64,000 bases of DNA from Ignavibacteria bacterium (lineage in GTDB: Bacteria; Bacteroidota; Ignavibacteria; Ch128b), in the NCBI GenBank assembly GCA_013177855.1, contig JABLYA010000001.1, forward strand, positions 1,715,573 to 1,779,572, written 5' to 3'. Below, piece by piece: positions 17,146 to 26,248 of the stretch; the first letter of the stretch is position 1, and each line of letters begins with the position of its first letter. Under the pieces are notes generated by a model. That model saw only the letters and a program-made list of their open reading frames with translations, was not told the origin of the DNA and did not search any database. The position numbers and the translations under genes are program-made.

Positions 17146-17916
17146 ATGGAAAATAAAGGTTATCTTGAAATAGCCGTTACTGGACGAAAAGGAAATATTG
17201 AATTAAGTATTGAGAATTTTGACATCAAAGAGATTTCTTTACTTTTTGAACAGGTGGAAAAACTTCTTTTCCCGAATGGAAGAAAAGAAGGGACTGTTAT
17301 TAGCTATCAAATTAAAGAAGGTTCTGTTATTAATCGTTTCCAAACGAGTTTACAGTCTATCATTGGTCTAAATGCAATTCTTCATCAGATTAAAGAATAT
17401 GGTAATATTGATTTTCTTGAACCTAATACTGCGAACGCTATAGAGATCATTCAAGATTTAGCAATGAAAACAAATTATGAATTTGTAGTTTCTACATCCC
17501 TTGAAAACACTGCAACATTAAAAATCACCAATGAAACTTTTTATTTCAGAACAACTGAAAACTTTGTTGACGCGGAATTTTATCTATTCGGGAAAATTAC
17601 AGGTGCGGGTGGTAAAGACAGATCGAGTATACATTTATTAACGGAAGAATATGGGACTCTTGTAATACAGGTTTCAAAGGAATATTTAATGGAACTAAAA
17701 AAGAACATTCTTTATAAAGATTACATTATCCGTGCTTCTGGTAAACAAAATTTAAAAACAGGAGAAATTGATAGACAAAATCTTAAAATGATCGAGATGA
17801 TTGATTACTCAAGCGAATACAACGAAAAATATTTAAAGCTCTTACGAGAGAAGGCTATGAAATGGTTAAAGGATATTGACACCGATGATTATATCAAAAA
17901 TGTCAGGGGTTATTAA
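17146..17916 (+). CDS. Uncharacterised protein coupled to a PIN-domain nuclease (possible antitoxin-side partner)
   Basis: I do not recognise this 256-residue protein. It has no signal peptide or membrane segment. Residues 1-130 look like a mixed alpha/beta unit (LEIAVTGRKGNIELSIENF, a helical stretch, then VISYQIKEGSVINRFQTS). Residues 140-220 look beta-rich and are the most distinctive part: AEFYLFGKITGAGGKDRSS, then IHLLTEEYGTLVIQVSKEYL and IIRASGKQNLKTGEID. The C-terminus is charged and helical. The TAA overlaps the ATG of the PIN gene (TTAATG), implying coupled translation and stoichiometric production, as in toxin-antitoxin operons. At 256 residues it is much larger than a typical VapB antitoxin and shows no DNA-binding motif I can name. 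The start ATG at 17146 lacks a good SD. Confidence 0.7.
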   Translation: MENKGYLEIAVTGRKGNIELSIENFDIKEISLLFEQVEKLLFPNGRKEGTVISYQIKEGSVINRFQTSLQSIIGLNAILHQIKEYGNIDFLEPNTANAIEIIQDLAMKTNYEFVVSTSLENTATLKITNETFYFRTTENFVDAEFYLFGKITGAGGKDRSSIHLLTEEYGTLVIQVSKEYLMELKKNILYKDYIIRASGKQNLKTGEIDRQNLKMIEMIDYSSEYNEKYLKLLREKAMKWLKDIDTDDYIKNVRGY

Positions 17917-18410
17917 TGAATAAAGCTGCTTTACTTGATACTAGTTTTTTTATTCGACTTTTAAAAGAAAATGATCCGCTCTTTAAGAATGTCAATGATT
18001 ATTTTAAGTTTTTTTTGAAAAACGAAATTACTCTCTATGTTTCAACAATTTCCATTGCAGAGTACTGTGTTAAAGGTAGTATTGACGAACTCCCACTAAA
18101 AAATCTTCGTGTTTTACCTTTTAATATTGATCACGCTATTATAGCAGGACAATTTGCTAATATCTTATATGAAAAACGTAAAAAAGATAATTTAATTTCA
18201 ATCGAAAGACCATTGGTAATAAATGATGCAAAACTCTTTGCTCAAGCTCATAACGAACCACAAATTAATTATTATTGTTCCTCAGATGAACGAAGTTTTC
18301 AATTATACGAAGTCATTAATAATGAACTTAACTCAAAATTAAAATTTCAATTTATTAATCTGCGAGAACCTTACTCACAAGTTTTTGGATTGTTGGATTT
18401 TAAATCTTAA
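17916..18410 (+). CDS. PIN-domain ribonuclease (VapC-like)
   Basis: A PIN-fold nuclease, probably cutting RNA. The four acidic metal-binding positions are in place: D8 in ALLDTSFF, E49 in ISIAEYC, D104 in VINDAKLFAQA and D124 in CSSDERSF. At 164 residues it is slightly longer than VapC (about 130-150). It starts inside the stop of the preceding unknown gene, so the two are made together. It is inserted between recX and dut, two housekeeping genes, which suggests an accessory two-gene module. A classical VapBC toxin role is possible but the partner is not VapB-like. Confidence 0.8.
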   Translation: MNKAALLDTSFFIRLLKENDPLFKNVNDYFKFFLKNEITLYVSTISIAEYCVKGSIDELPLKNLRVLPFNIDHAIIAGQFANILYEKRKKDNLISIERPLVINDAKLFAQAHNEPQINYYCSSDERSFQLYEVINNELNSKLKFQFINLREPYSQVFGLLDFKS

Positions 18411-18510
18411 TGACTTTTTACAGAATTTTCAGGATTTGAATATTAGCTCTAAAACTCATTAAAACTTTGGTTATTTCTAAATTAATTTTGGTGAGGATTG
18501 ATTTTATTTT

Positions 18511-18969
18511 ATGCAATCAAAAATTTTAATCAAATTCAAAAGATTGTCTGAAAAATTTAATGACATACCCTTTCCTTCTTATTCAACAGAAGGCTCATCG
18601 GGAATGGATTTAAGAGCTGCAGTTGAAGAGAAAATTACAATCAAACCTTTCGAAACGGCTCTTATCCCAACTAATCTTGCAGTGGAAATTCCCGAAGGAT
18701 ACGAAGGCCAGGTCAGACCTCGAAGCGGACTTGCAGCAAAAAATTTTGTAACCGTTCTTAATACTCCAGGCACAATTGATTCAGATTATCGCGGTGAAAT
18801 TAAAGTCATCCTGACTAATTTTGGTAAAGAAGATTTTGTAGTTAATCGTGGTGATAGAATCGCCCAGCTCGTGATCACAAAAGTTGAAAGAGCAGAGATT
18901 GTTGAAACTAACGAACTAAATTCTACAAAGCGAAATGAAGGTGGATTTGGACATACAGGAATTAAGTAA
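18511..18969 (+). CDS. dut: dUTP diphosphatase
   Basis: Hydrolyses dUTP to dUMP and PPi, keeping uracil out of DNA and feeding thymidylate synthesis. All five trimeric dUTPase motifs are visible: SSGMDLRA (1), RPRSGLAAK (2), GTIDSDYRGEI (3), RGDRIAQLVI (4) and NEGGFGHTG (5). At 152 residues the length is normal. The AI-2E-family permease gene follows after 9 bases. Confidence 0.96.
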   Translation: MQSKILIKFKRLSEKFNDIPFPSYSTEGSSGMDLRAAVEEKITIKPFETALIPTNLAVEIPEGYEGQVRPRSGLAAKNFVTVLNTPGTIDSDYRGEIKVILTNFGKEDFVVNRGDRIAQLVITKVERAEIVETNELNSTKRNEGGFGHTGIK

Positions 18970-18978
18970 GAGATAATT

Positions 18979-20178
18979 ATGAAGCTTTTAAACGAACAGA
19001 GTGAAAATCTAATAACTATTTTTATTTCGCTATTAAGTTTGATTTTATTCGGATTATTAATTTACTCATCGTCAGCAATTATCTCACCGATATTTCTGTA
19101 TATTCTTATCTTAATCGTTTTCGCACTGAATAAAAATCAAACTGTTGTTAGAAGTATTTTTATTTTATCAACAATAATTTTCATTGTCTGGTTTATAAAT
19201 GAATTACTTGCTGTACTTGTACCTTTTATAATTTCCTTTTTAATTGCTTACATAATTAATCCATTGATTATCTATTTTGAAAAGAAAAAAATACACCGAA
19301 CAACTGGAGCGTTAATTTCTGTTTTGTTGATTTTAATTATTGTTGGATTAGGCATTTCTTTCGTCATCCCGCCATTTGTTTACCAAATTGGATCTTTGAT
19401 AAGTTTAGCCCCACAAAAGATCTTAGAAGTTGAAAAGTATTTTAGTGAAAACATTCTGCCTGAATTAACTCGACTTGGAATTTTTTTCCCTGATATTCAA
19501 AAAACTCTCTCTCCAGAAATTCCCGCAAAATTGCAAAGCATATTGAGCGGGCTTTTAAATGGTTTACTAAACATCTTCAGTGGAATTAGTTTTATCTTTA
19601 ATCAAATTATAAATGTTGTAGTTATTCCAATTATGACATTTTATTTTCTACGGGATTATGATCGAATATTGAATGCGTTCCTTTATCTTTTTAGTGAAGA
19701 TCATCGGGAAACAGTTAAAAAAATTGGTGAAAAGGTTAATAGAATTTTTGGCAATTATATCAGAGGTTATTTAATCGTTTCATTGATAAACGGAACTATA
19801 ATTACAATTGGTCTGACATTGATCGGTGTGCCTTATGCGGTGGTTTTAGGAATTTTATCGGCTCTTTTTAATTTCGTCCCATACTTTGGAATGATTATCA
19901 GCGTGACGATTGGATTTTTGATTTCAGTTTTTAGTGGAATTGGCGGAATAAAGCTGCTTCTTGTACCAGTTCTTTATATTGGAGAAAATATCGTTGAAAA
20001 TTATTTCATTTCACCAAAGATAATCGGAGAAAAAGTCGGGTTACATCCGCTTTTAATTTTATTTGCTCTGTTTGTCTTTGGATATTTTGGTGGATTAATT
20101 GGAATGTTAATCGGAGTACCAGTTGCAGCTTTATTGATTTCTTTTATAGATACAAGAGATTATAAAAATTCTGTTTAG
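18979..20178 (+). CDS. AI-2E family (PerM/YdiK-like) integral membrane transporter
   Basis: Inner-membrane protein of the AI-2 exporter/PerM family, with about 8 predicted transmembrane segments. Typical features are the periplasmic amphipathic stretch between segments 3 and 4 (EKYFSENILPEL) and the C-terminal LGILSALFNFVPYFGMIIS, YFISPKIIGEKVGLHPLLILFAL and GMLIGVPVAALL motifs. Members export diverse small molecules or act as Na+/H+ antiporters, and the substrate cannot be read from sequence. It has 399 residues; the first 75 form an extra hydrophobic hairpin ahead of the usual start of the family. Confidence 0.9.
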   Translation: MKLLNEQSENLITIFISLLSLILFGLLIYSSSAIISPIFLYILILIVFALNKNQTVVRSIFILSTIIFIVWFINELLAVLVPFIISFLIAYIINPLIIYFEKKKIHRTTGALISVLLILIIVGLGISFVIPPFVYQIGSLISLAPQKILEVEKYFSENILPELTRLGIFFPDIQKTLSPEIPAKLQSILSGLLNGLLNIFSGISFIFNQIINVVVIPIMTFYFLRDYDRILNAFLYLFSEDHRETVKKIGEKVNRIFGNYIRGYLIVSLINGTIITIGLTLIGVPYAVVLGILSALFNFVPYFGMIISVTIGFLISVFSGIGGIKLLLVPVLYIGENIVENYFISPKIIGEKVGLHPLLILFALFVFGYFGGLIGMLIGVPVAALLISFIDTRDYKNSV

Positions 20179-20325
20179 AGAGCTAATCACTTTAATTTAA
20201 TAAAACTGAATTTCCTATAGTCAAAAAATTTTTTTCTCATTGATGTTTTTTTTGAGATTAACTTTTTTGTAGAAAAAAATTCAGTTAAAAGTTTTAGAAT
20301 TAAATTTTAGGAAGGGGTAAAGTTT

Positions 20326-23300
20326 ATGCCTGAATTTGTTCATCTTCACAATCATAGCGATTATAGTTTACAGGATGGTGCTGCTCGTATTAAAGATCTT
20401 GTAAAAGCAGCTGTTGAAAATAAAATGAAAGCTGTGGCTTTAACAGATCATGGAAATCTTTTCGGAGCAGTTAAATTTTATAAAGAGGCAAAAAGCAACG
20501 GGATAAAACCAATCATTGGAATGGAAGCCTATATTACAATTGATGGTGATCGCTTCTCAAGACCATCAAGCTCTGATGAAAATGATTATAATGGAAAATC
20601 AAAACGACCAAAACATTACAATCATTTAATTCTAATAGCTAAAAATGAAATTGGTTTTAAAAACCTTTCTATTTTATCTTCATTGGGCTATCTTGAAGGT
20701 TTTTACTATAAACCTCGAATTGATTTCGAATTGCTTAAAAAATATAGTGAAGGATTAATTTGTCTTTCGGCCTGCGCGGCTGGAATACTCTCTTATCATC
20801 TATTAAATAACGATTATGAAAAGGCAAAAAAGATAGCTCATGATTACAAAGAACTTTTCGGGGATGACTTTTATATCGAACTTCAAAATCATTATATGGA
20901 CATTGACAAAATATTACTTGAAGGTTTGCCAAAGATTGCAAATGAATTAAATATCAAAATGGTTGCTACAAACGATGTTCACTACATTAGGCCTGAACAC
21001 GCAATCCCTCACAATGTTTTACTTCAGATTTCAAATTCAAGAGGAGAAAGTGATTATAAGACTCTCAGATATGGAACCGACCAGATTTTCTTTAAATCTG
21101 CTGATGAAATGGCAAAACTTTTCAAAGGTTATAAAGGTGCAATCGAAAACACACTAGAAATTGCCGAGAAAGTTAACTTCGAATTGAAAAAACAAAAAGA
21201 TCATCTTCCAGAATTTAAAATCCCTGAAAACGATGAATCAAAAACACTTGATGATTATCTCACTAAATTGACCTACGAAGGTTTACAAAGGAAACTTGGC
21301 GCAATTACTCCAGAAGTAAAAGAAAGAGCAGAGTATGAATTGGACATAATTAAGAAGATGGGTTACTCAGGTTATTTCCTGATAGTTATGGACATAATTC
21401 AAGCGGCTAAGAAAAAAGGAATATTTGTTGGTCCTGGAAGAGGTTCTGCAGCTGGAAGTTTAGTTTCATACGCACTTGACATCACGAATATAAATCCACT
21501 TCGTTATGGGTTATATTTTGAAAGGTTTTTAAATCCTGATAGAGTTTCTATGCCCGATATAGATACAGATTTTGCCGATATAGGAAGAGAGGATGTTATC
21601 AATTACATTGTTGAGAAATACGGAAGAGAAAATACAGCTCAGATTGTGACTTTTAATAAACTTAGTGCGAAACAAATTTTAAGAGATGTGGGTCGTGTTT
21701 TATCGATCCCTATCCCAAAAATTGAGAGTATTACCAAGTACATTCCAAGAAAATTTGGAAAAGTTTATTCTATTGATAAAGCAATTGATGAAACACCAGA
21801 ACTCCGTTATTTGAAAACAACCAATGATACCAAAGAAAAAGAGTTAATAGAATATTCAAAGGTTCTTGAAAATATGACCAGAAATATTTCTGTTCATGCT
21901 GCGGGAATCGTTATTGCTCCTCAAAAAATTACTGAATTTGCCCCCCTTTGTATAACTCCAGATAAGACAATTGTAACTCAGTTTGATAAAAACGACATCG
22001 AAGAGATTGGCCTTGTCAAGATGGATATTCTTGGCTTGAAAACATTGACCATCATTCAAAAAACACTCGAAATGGTAAAGGCCAATCATGGTGTAGAGAT
22101 CGATATTGATAAAATTCCTCTTGACGATCAATTAACTTATGAACTTTTTGCACAGGGAAAGACAATTGGAGTTTTTCAATTTGATAAGCCTCACACAAGA
22201 GAGTATTTAAAAAGATTAAAACCGAATTCTATTGAAGAACTTTCTGTAATGAATGCTCTCAATAGACCAGGACCAATGCAATTTATAGATACTTACATTA
22301 ACAGAAAGCACGGGAAAGAAACTGTTACTTATATTCACCCCAAATTGGAACCAATCCTAAAAGAGACTTATGGTATCATTGTATATCAGGAACAGGTGAT
22401 GAGAATTGCTCACGAAGTTGTTGGTTATACTCTCTCAAAAGCTGATTTGATGAGAAAGGCAATGGGTAAAAAAGATGAAAAAATTCTTGCAGCTGAACGG
22501 AATGAATTTATTACAAAAGGTGTTGAACAGGGAATTCAACGAGAAATTGTTGAACAAATTTTTAATGAAATATTTAGGTTCAAAGACTACGGCTTTAATA
22601 AATCTCATAGTGTTGCATATTCAATTCTTGCATATCAAACTGCTTATCTTAAAGCACATTATCCGACAGAATTTTTAACTGCAAATCTATCTGTCAATAA
22701 AAATAAGACAGAAGAAATTTCTCTTTTCCTGAACGAATGCAGAAAAATGGGTATCGAGATTCTCCCGCCAGATGTAAACAAAAGCTTTGTAGATTTTTCA
22801 ATTGAAAATGGAAAAATAAGATTTGGACTTGCGGCAATTAAAAATGTTGGCGAGAGTGCAGTTGAAGAAATAATTAAAACTCGACAGGAAAAACCGTTCG
22901 AAGATATTTACGATTTCTGTATTCGTGTCGATTCTAAGGCAGTAAATAAAAGAGCAATGGAAGGACTAATACTTGCCGGTGCATTTGATAATCTGCATCC
23001 AAATCGTGCTTATTTATTTGAGAACCTTGAAGAGATTTTAAAATATAGTGCAAGGAAAAAAGAAAACATTTCACAAGGTTTAATTTCTCTCTTTGGCAGT
23101 GCAGATGATAATTTAAAACCTGTCTTGAAAGAAGTCCCTCAATGGAATTCACTTGAGAGAATGAAACAAGAACACAAAGTTCTTGGATTTTTTATTTCAG
23201 GTCACCCATTACTCGATTATGAAGTAGTTGTTCGAAGTTTCAGCAATATTCAATTTGCTGATGTTGCCGGTACGAATGAAGAAACCGATGAGGAAATGGA

Positions 23301-23844
23301 ATTTGAAAAAGGTGTGACAGCAATTCCAGAAAGAGTGGGTGTTTGTGTTGTATTGACAGAAATAGAAACTAAAATGTATCGCGATAATCAAACAATGGCT
23401 CGTTTAACTGTTTATGATTTAACAGGTGAAGCTGAGTTTATTATGTTTGATAAAGCTTATAATCAATATGGTCATCTTTTGAAAGAATATTCGCTTTTAT
23501 ATATGATTGGTCGAGGTGAAATTCGTGGAGATAGTTTACAGGTAGTTGTTGAGGAAGTTTATCCTATAAGTGAAGTAATTTCACTATTCGGTCAAGCTCT
23601 CTCAATTGATATTTACTCAAAGCATACCTCTCATGAAAAAATAGAACAAATAAGACAGGTCTTACATAAGTATGAAGGATTTCAACCAGTCTATATTAAT
23701 TTAGTTTATTCAGATGGGAAAAATGAATTGTTTGTTTCTGATCTAAAAATAAATTTATGCAATAACATGATTTCTGAACTCTCAAAAGTTATATCAAGTG
23801 AGAACATTACCATACTTCAAAAGAACGGGAACAAACGATATTGA
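20326..23844 (+). CDS. dnaE: DNA polymerase III alpha subunit DnaE
   Basis: Replicative polymerase of the C family. In order: PHP domain (HLHNHSDYSLQDGA at residue 5, LTDHGNLFGAVKF, KPIIGMEAY, ATNDVHY), palm with GPGRGSAAGSLVSYALDIT and the catalytic aspartates in PDIDTDFAD, the segment HAAGIVIAP, the fingers VYQEQVMRIA and FNKSHSVAYS, a helix-hairpin-helix region, an OB fold (about 985-1080) and a C-terminal tau-binding region. At 1172 residues it is full length and in one frame. The PHP metal-binding residues look largely kept, unlike E. coli DnaE. A GGAAGGGG SD precedes the ATG. The 147 bases upstream are very AT-rich with poly-T stretches and no element I can name. Confidence 0.97.
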   Translation: MPEFVHLHNHSDYSLQDGAARIKDLVKAAVENKMKAVALTDHGNLFGAVKFYKEAKSNGIKPIIGMEAYITIDGDRFSRPSSSDENDYNGKSKRPKHYNHLILIAKNEIGFKNLSILSSLGYLEGFYYKPRIDFELLKKYSEGLICLSACAAGILSYHLLNNDYEKAKKIAHDYKELFGDDFYIELQNHYMDIDKILLEGLPKIANELNIKMVATNDVHYIRPEHAIPHNVLLQISNSRGESDYKTLRYGTDQIFFKSADEMAKLFKGYKGAIENTLEIAEKVNFELKKQKDHLPEFKIPENDESKTLDDYLTKLTYEGLQRKLGAITPEVKERAEYELDIIKKMGYSGYFLIVMDIIQAAKKKGIFVGPGRGSAAGSLVSYALDITNINPLRYGLYFERFLNPDRVSMPDIDTDFADIGREDVINYIVEKYGRENTAQIVTFNKLSAKQILRDVGRVLSIPIPKIESITKYIPRKFGKVYSIDKAIDETPELRYLKTTNDTKEKELIEYSKVLENMTRNISVHAAGIVIAPQKITEFAPLCITPDKTIVTQFDKNDIEEIGLVKMDILGLKTLTIIQKTLEMVKANHGVEIDIDKIPLDDQLTYELFAQGKTIGVFQFDKPHTREYLKRLKPNSIEELSVMNALNRPGPMQFIDTYINRKHGKETVTYIHPKLEPILKETYGIIVYQEQVMRIAHEVVGYTLSKADLMRKAMGKKDEKILAAERNEFITKGVEQGIQREIVEQIFNEIFRFKDYGFNKSHSVAYSILAYQTAYLKAHYPTEFLTANLSVNKNKTEEISLFLNECRKMGIEILPPDVNKSFVDFSIENGKIRFGLAAIKNVGESAVEEIIKTRQEKPFEDIYDFCIRVDSKAVNKRAMEGLILAGAFDNLHPNRAYLFENLEEILKYSARKKENISQGLISLFGSADDNLKPVLKEVPQWNSLERMKQEHKVLGFFISGHPLLDYEVVVRSFSNIQFADVAGTNEETDEEMEFEKGVTAIPERVGVCVVLTEIETKMYRDNQTMARLTVYDLTGEAEFIMFDKAYNQYGHLLKEYSLLYMIGRGEIRGDSLQVVVEEVYPISEVISLFGQALSIDIYSKHTSHEKIEQIRQVLHKYEGFQPVYINLVYSDGKNELFVSDLKINLCNNMISELSKVISSENITILQKNGNKRY

Positions 23845-23909
23845 TTAATCTTTCGATATTTTTTAAGTTATTCAAAATTAATTAACAATAAACAAATGAA
23901 AGGAAATGT

Positions 23910-24725
23910 ATGGAAAAAGTTTGGGCACTAATTTTAGGAGCTTCAAGCGGATTTGGAGGTGCATCCGCCGTTGAGCTTGCAAAAAATGGTTACAATATTT
24001 TTGGAGTTCATCTCGATAGGCAAATCACAATGCCTCAAGTAAATCAAATAATTAAGAAAATTGAAAAAACTGGTAGGCAGGCTGTCTTTTTTAATATTAA
24101 TGCCGCAGATCCAATTAAGAGGCAGGAAGTTCTTGATGAAATTGAAGAAAGATTTAAAAAAGATAAAGGTGTGATTAAGGTTTTAATTCATTCTTTGGCA
24201 TTTGGAACATTAAAACCATTTATCGCCGATTCACCAAATAATGCAATAACTCAAGCGCAAATGGAAATGACCCTTGATGTAATGGCACACACACTTGTTT
24301 ACTGGACTCAGGGATTGGTATTCAGAAATCTTTTCGCAAATAATGGTAGAATTTTTGCGCTTACAAGTTCCGGCTCTCACACTGTCATTCCAAATTATGG
24401 AGCTGTTTCAGCAGCAAAAGCTGCACTTGAATCTCACATTCGTCAGCTTGCTTTAGAACTTGGTCCAAGAGGAATTACTGCAAATGCTATTATGGCTGGA
24501 GTAACCGATACACCAGCTTTAAGAAAAATTCCCGGACACGATAAGATGATCGAAGCAGCTAAATTAAAAAATCCTCGCGGCAGGCTAACAACTCCTGAAG
24601 ATGTGGCAAAAGCTATTGTTGCACTTTGCAGTGATAATTGTGATTGGATTTCTGGTAATGTAATTGGTGTAGACGGCGGAGAAGATATCGTGGGATTTGT
24701 AACCGATTTCACCCCAAAGAAATAA
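23910..24725 (+). CDS. SDR-family enoyl-[acyl-carrier-protein] reductase, FabL-like
   Basis: Rossmann-fold short-chain dehydrogenase/reductase with GASSGFGGASA at residues 10-20 for NAD(P) binding. The active site reads Y163-X6-K170 (NYGAVSAAK). The Y-X6-K spacing is that of enoyl-ACP reductases (FabI/FabL) and not the Y-X3-K of ordinary SDRs; the classical GxxxGxG start with SSGFG favours FabL over FabI. The C-terminal NAIMAGVTDTPALRKIPGHDKM is also FabI/FabL-like. It would reduce trans-2-enoyl-ACP in the last step of the fatty-acid elongation cycle. At 271 residues the length is normal. Acyl-CoA dehydrogenase follows after 33 bases. Another SDR function cannot be excluded. Confidence 0.8.
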   Translation: MEKVWALILGASSGFGGASAVELAKNGYNIFGVHLDRQITMPQVNQIIKKIEKTGRQAVFFNINAADPIKRQEVLDEIEERFKKDKGVIKVLIHSLAFGTLKPFIADSPNNAITQAQMEMTLDVMAHTLVYWTQGLVFRNLFANNGRIFALTSSGSHTVIPNYGAVSAAKAALESHIRQLALELGPRGITANAIMAGVTDTPALRKIPGHDKMIEAAKLKNPRGRLTTPEDVAKAIVALCSDNCDWISGNVIGVDGGEDIVGFVTDFTPKK

Positions 24726-24758
24726 TCAAACAAAAGTGGAATATGTGGGAGGAATTTA

Positions 24759-25901
24759 ATGATTGAATTTTCGTTTACAGAAGAACAACAAATGCTTCGC
24801 GAAATGGTTCGCGATTTTACAAATAATGAAATTAAACCTCTTGCTAAAAAAATAGATGAAGAAGAGAGAATCCCGGAAGAATTAATTAAAAAGATTGCAG
24901 AACTTGGTTTGCTTGGTGCGTCATTTCCTGTTGAATATGGCGGCGGTGGATTTGGTGAGATTGGTTATTGTATAATTCAGGAAGAAATTTCGAGAGGGTG
25001 TTCTTCAACTGCTACTTTTATTGGTGCGCATCAATCAATTGGAACAAATGCTATTTATCTTGGTGGCAGTGAAGAGTTGAAACAAAAATATGTTGTACCG
25101 CTCGCTCAGGGTAAAATGATCGCAGCATTTTGTTTAACAGAGGCTCAAGCCGGTTCTGACTCCTTCAATATCAAAACAAAAGCTCATCTTGAAGGTGATT
25201 ATTATATTTTGAATGGCGAAAAACTCTGGATCACTAACGCAGGCATCGCTGATGTTCTTTCTGTATTTGCAAGAACCGAAAAAGGTATTAGTGCTTTTGT
25301 TGTAGAGACAAAGTGGGAAGGAGTTAAGATTGGACCGCCTGAAAAGAAAATGGGAATTCGTGGAAGCACAACGAATCCAATTTCATTTGAAAATGTTAAA
25401 GTCCCTAAAGAAAACTTAATTGGTCAGGAAGGTCGTGGATTTTTACTGGCAATGAAAACTCTTGATGCGGGAAGGCTCGGACTCGGTGCAGCCTGTATTG
25501 GTTCAGCAAAAGAATTACTTGAACTTTCAACTAAATATGCGAAAGAAAGAATTCAGTTTGATCAACCAATTAGTAATTTCCAGGCAATTCAATTTATGTT
25601 AGCTGAGATGACTGCTTTAATTTATGCAATGGAATCAATGGTTTATCGAACTGCTGCTAAGTATGATAAAGGTGAAAGTGTAACTCGCGAAGCTGCTATA
25701 GTAAAACTCTTCTGCAGTGAAGCACTTGATAAAATTGTTGATTATGCCGTTCAAATTCATGGTGGTATGGGTTATTCGAGAGAGCTACCAATTGAGAGAA
25801 TGTATCGAGATGCAAGAATTAACAGAATATTTGAAGGAACAAACGAAATTCAAAAAGGAATCATCGCAAGGGATATAATTAAAAGAAATGGTAAATTTTA
25901 A
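24759..25901 (+). CDS. Acyl-CoA dehydrogenase (short/medium-chain type)
   Basis: FAD-dependent oxidation of acyl-CoA to trans-2-enoyl-CoA, passing electrons to ETF. Family signatures are [13 protein letters not shown] (residues about 123-135), [28 protein letters not shown], and the C-terminal [21 protein letters not shown] followed by FEGTNEIQ, where the Glu of EGTNEI matches the catalytic base of butyryl-CoA dehydrogenase-type enzymes. At 380 residues the length is normal. A GGGAGGAA SD precedes the ATG. No ETF genes are nearby. Confidence 0.95.
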   Translation: MIEFSFTEEQQMLREMVRDFTNNEIKPLAKKIDEEERIPEELIKKIAELGLLGASFPVEYGGGGFGEIGYCIIQEEISRGCSSTATFIGAHQSIGTNAIYLGGSEELKQKYVVPLAQGKMIAAFCLTEAQAGSDSFNIKTKAHLEGDYYILNGEKLWITNAGIADVLSVFARTEKGISAFVVETKWEGVKIGPPEKKMGIRGSTTNPISFENVKVPKENLIGQEGRGFLLAMKTLDAGRLGLGAACIGSAKELLELSTKYAKERIQFDQPISNFQAIQFMLAEMTALIYAMESMVYRTAAKYDKGESVTREAAIVKLFCSEALDKIVDYAVQIHGGMGYSRELPIERMYRDARINRIFEGTNEIQKGIIARDIIKRNGKF

Positions 25902-25918
25902 AAAAGAAAGGAGATAAA

Positions 25919-26248
25919 ATGAAACCAGTTGTTGTAACAGATGATACTTTCCAAAAAGAAGTTCTTGAATCACCAATTCCTGTTTTAGTTGATTTCTGGG
26001 CAATATGGTGTGGACCCTGTCGTTTAATTGCACCAGTGGTTGAAGAATTAGCTAAAGAATATGATGGAAAAATGAAATTCGCAAAACTTGACGTTGATGT
26101 GAATCAAAAAACTGCAATGGAATATGGTATAAGAAGTATTCCAACTTTGCTGATTTTTAAGAATGGCAAAGTTGTTTCTTCTGTTATTGGTGCAGTTCCA
26201 AAACCACACCTTGTTAGTAGAATTGAAGAAGTATTGAAGAGCAATTAA
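25919..26248 (+). CDS. trxA: Thioredoxin
   Basis: General cytosolic disulfide reductase. The active site WCGPC has the redox pair C31/C34 in [15 protein letters not shown], and the cis-Pro is in [14 protein letters not shown]. At 109 residues the length is normal, with no signal peptide. A strong AAAGGAG SD is present. The TAA overlaps the ATG of serA (TTAATG), so thioredoxin and phosphoglycerate dehydrogenase are translationally coupled, which is unusual. Ile replaces the common Glu/Pro in WAxWCGPC, a mild variation. Confidence 0.96.
   Translation: MKPVVVTDDTFQKEVLESPIPVLVDFWAIWCGPCRLIAPVVEELAKEYDGKMKFAKLDVDVNQKTAMEYGIRSIPTLLIFKNGKVVSSVIGAVPKPHLVSRIEEVLKSN

Noticed and set aside
20204-20286. 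Loose inverted repeat AACTGAATTT / AAATTCAGTT upstream of dnaE
   Set aside because: Arms are 63 bases apart in homopolymer-rich AT DNA; no compact hairpin, T tract position or operator logic supports it.
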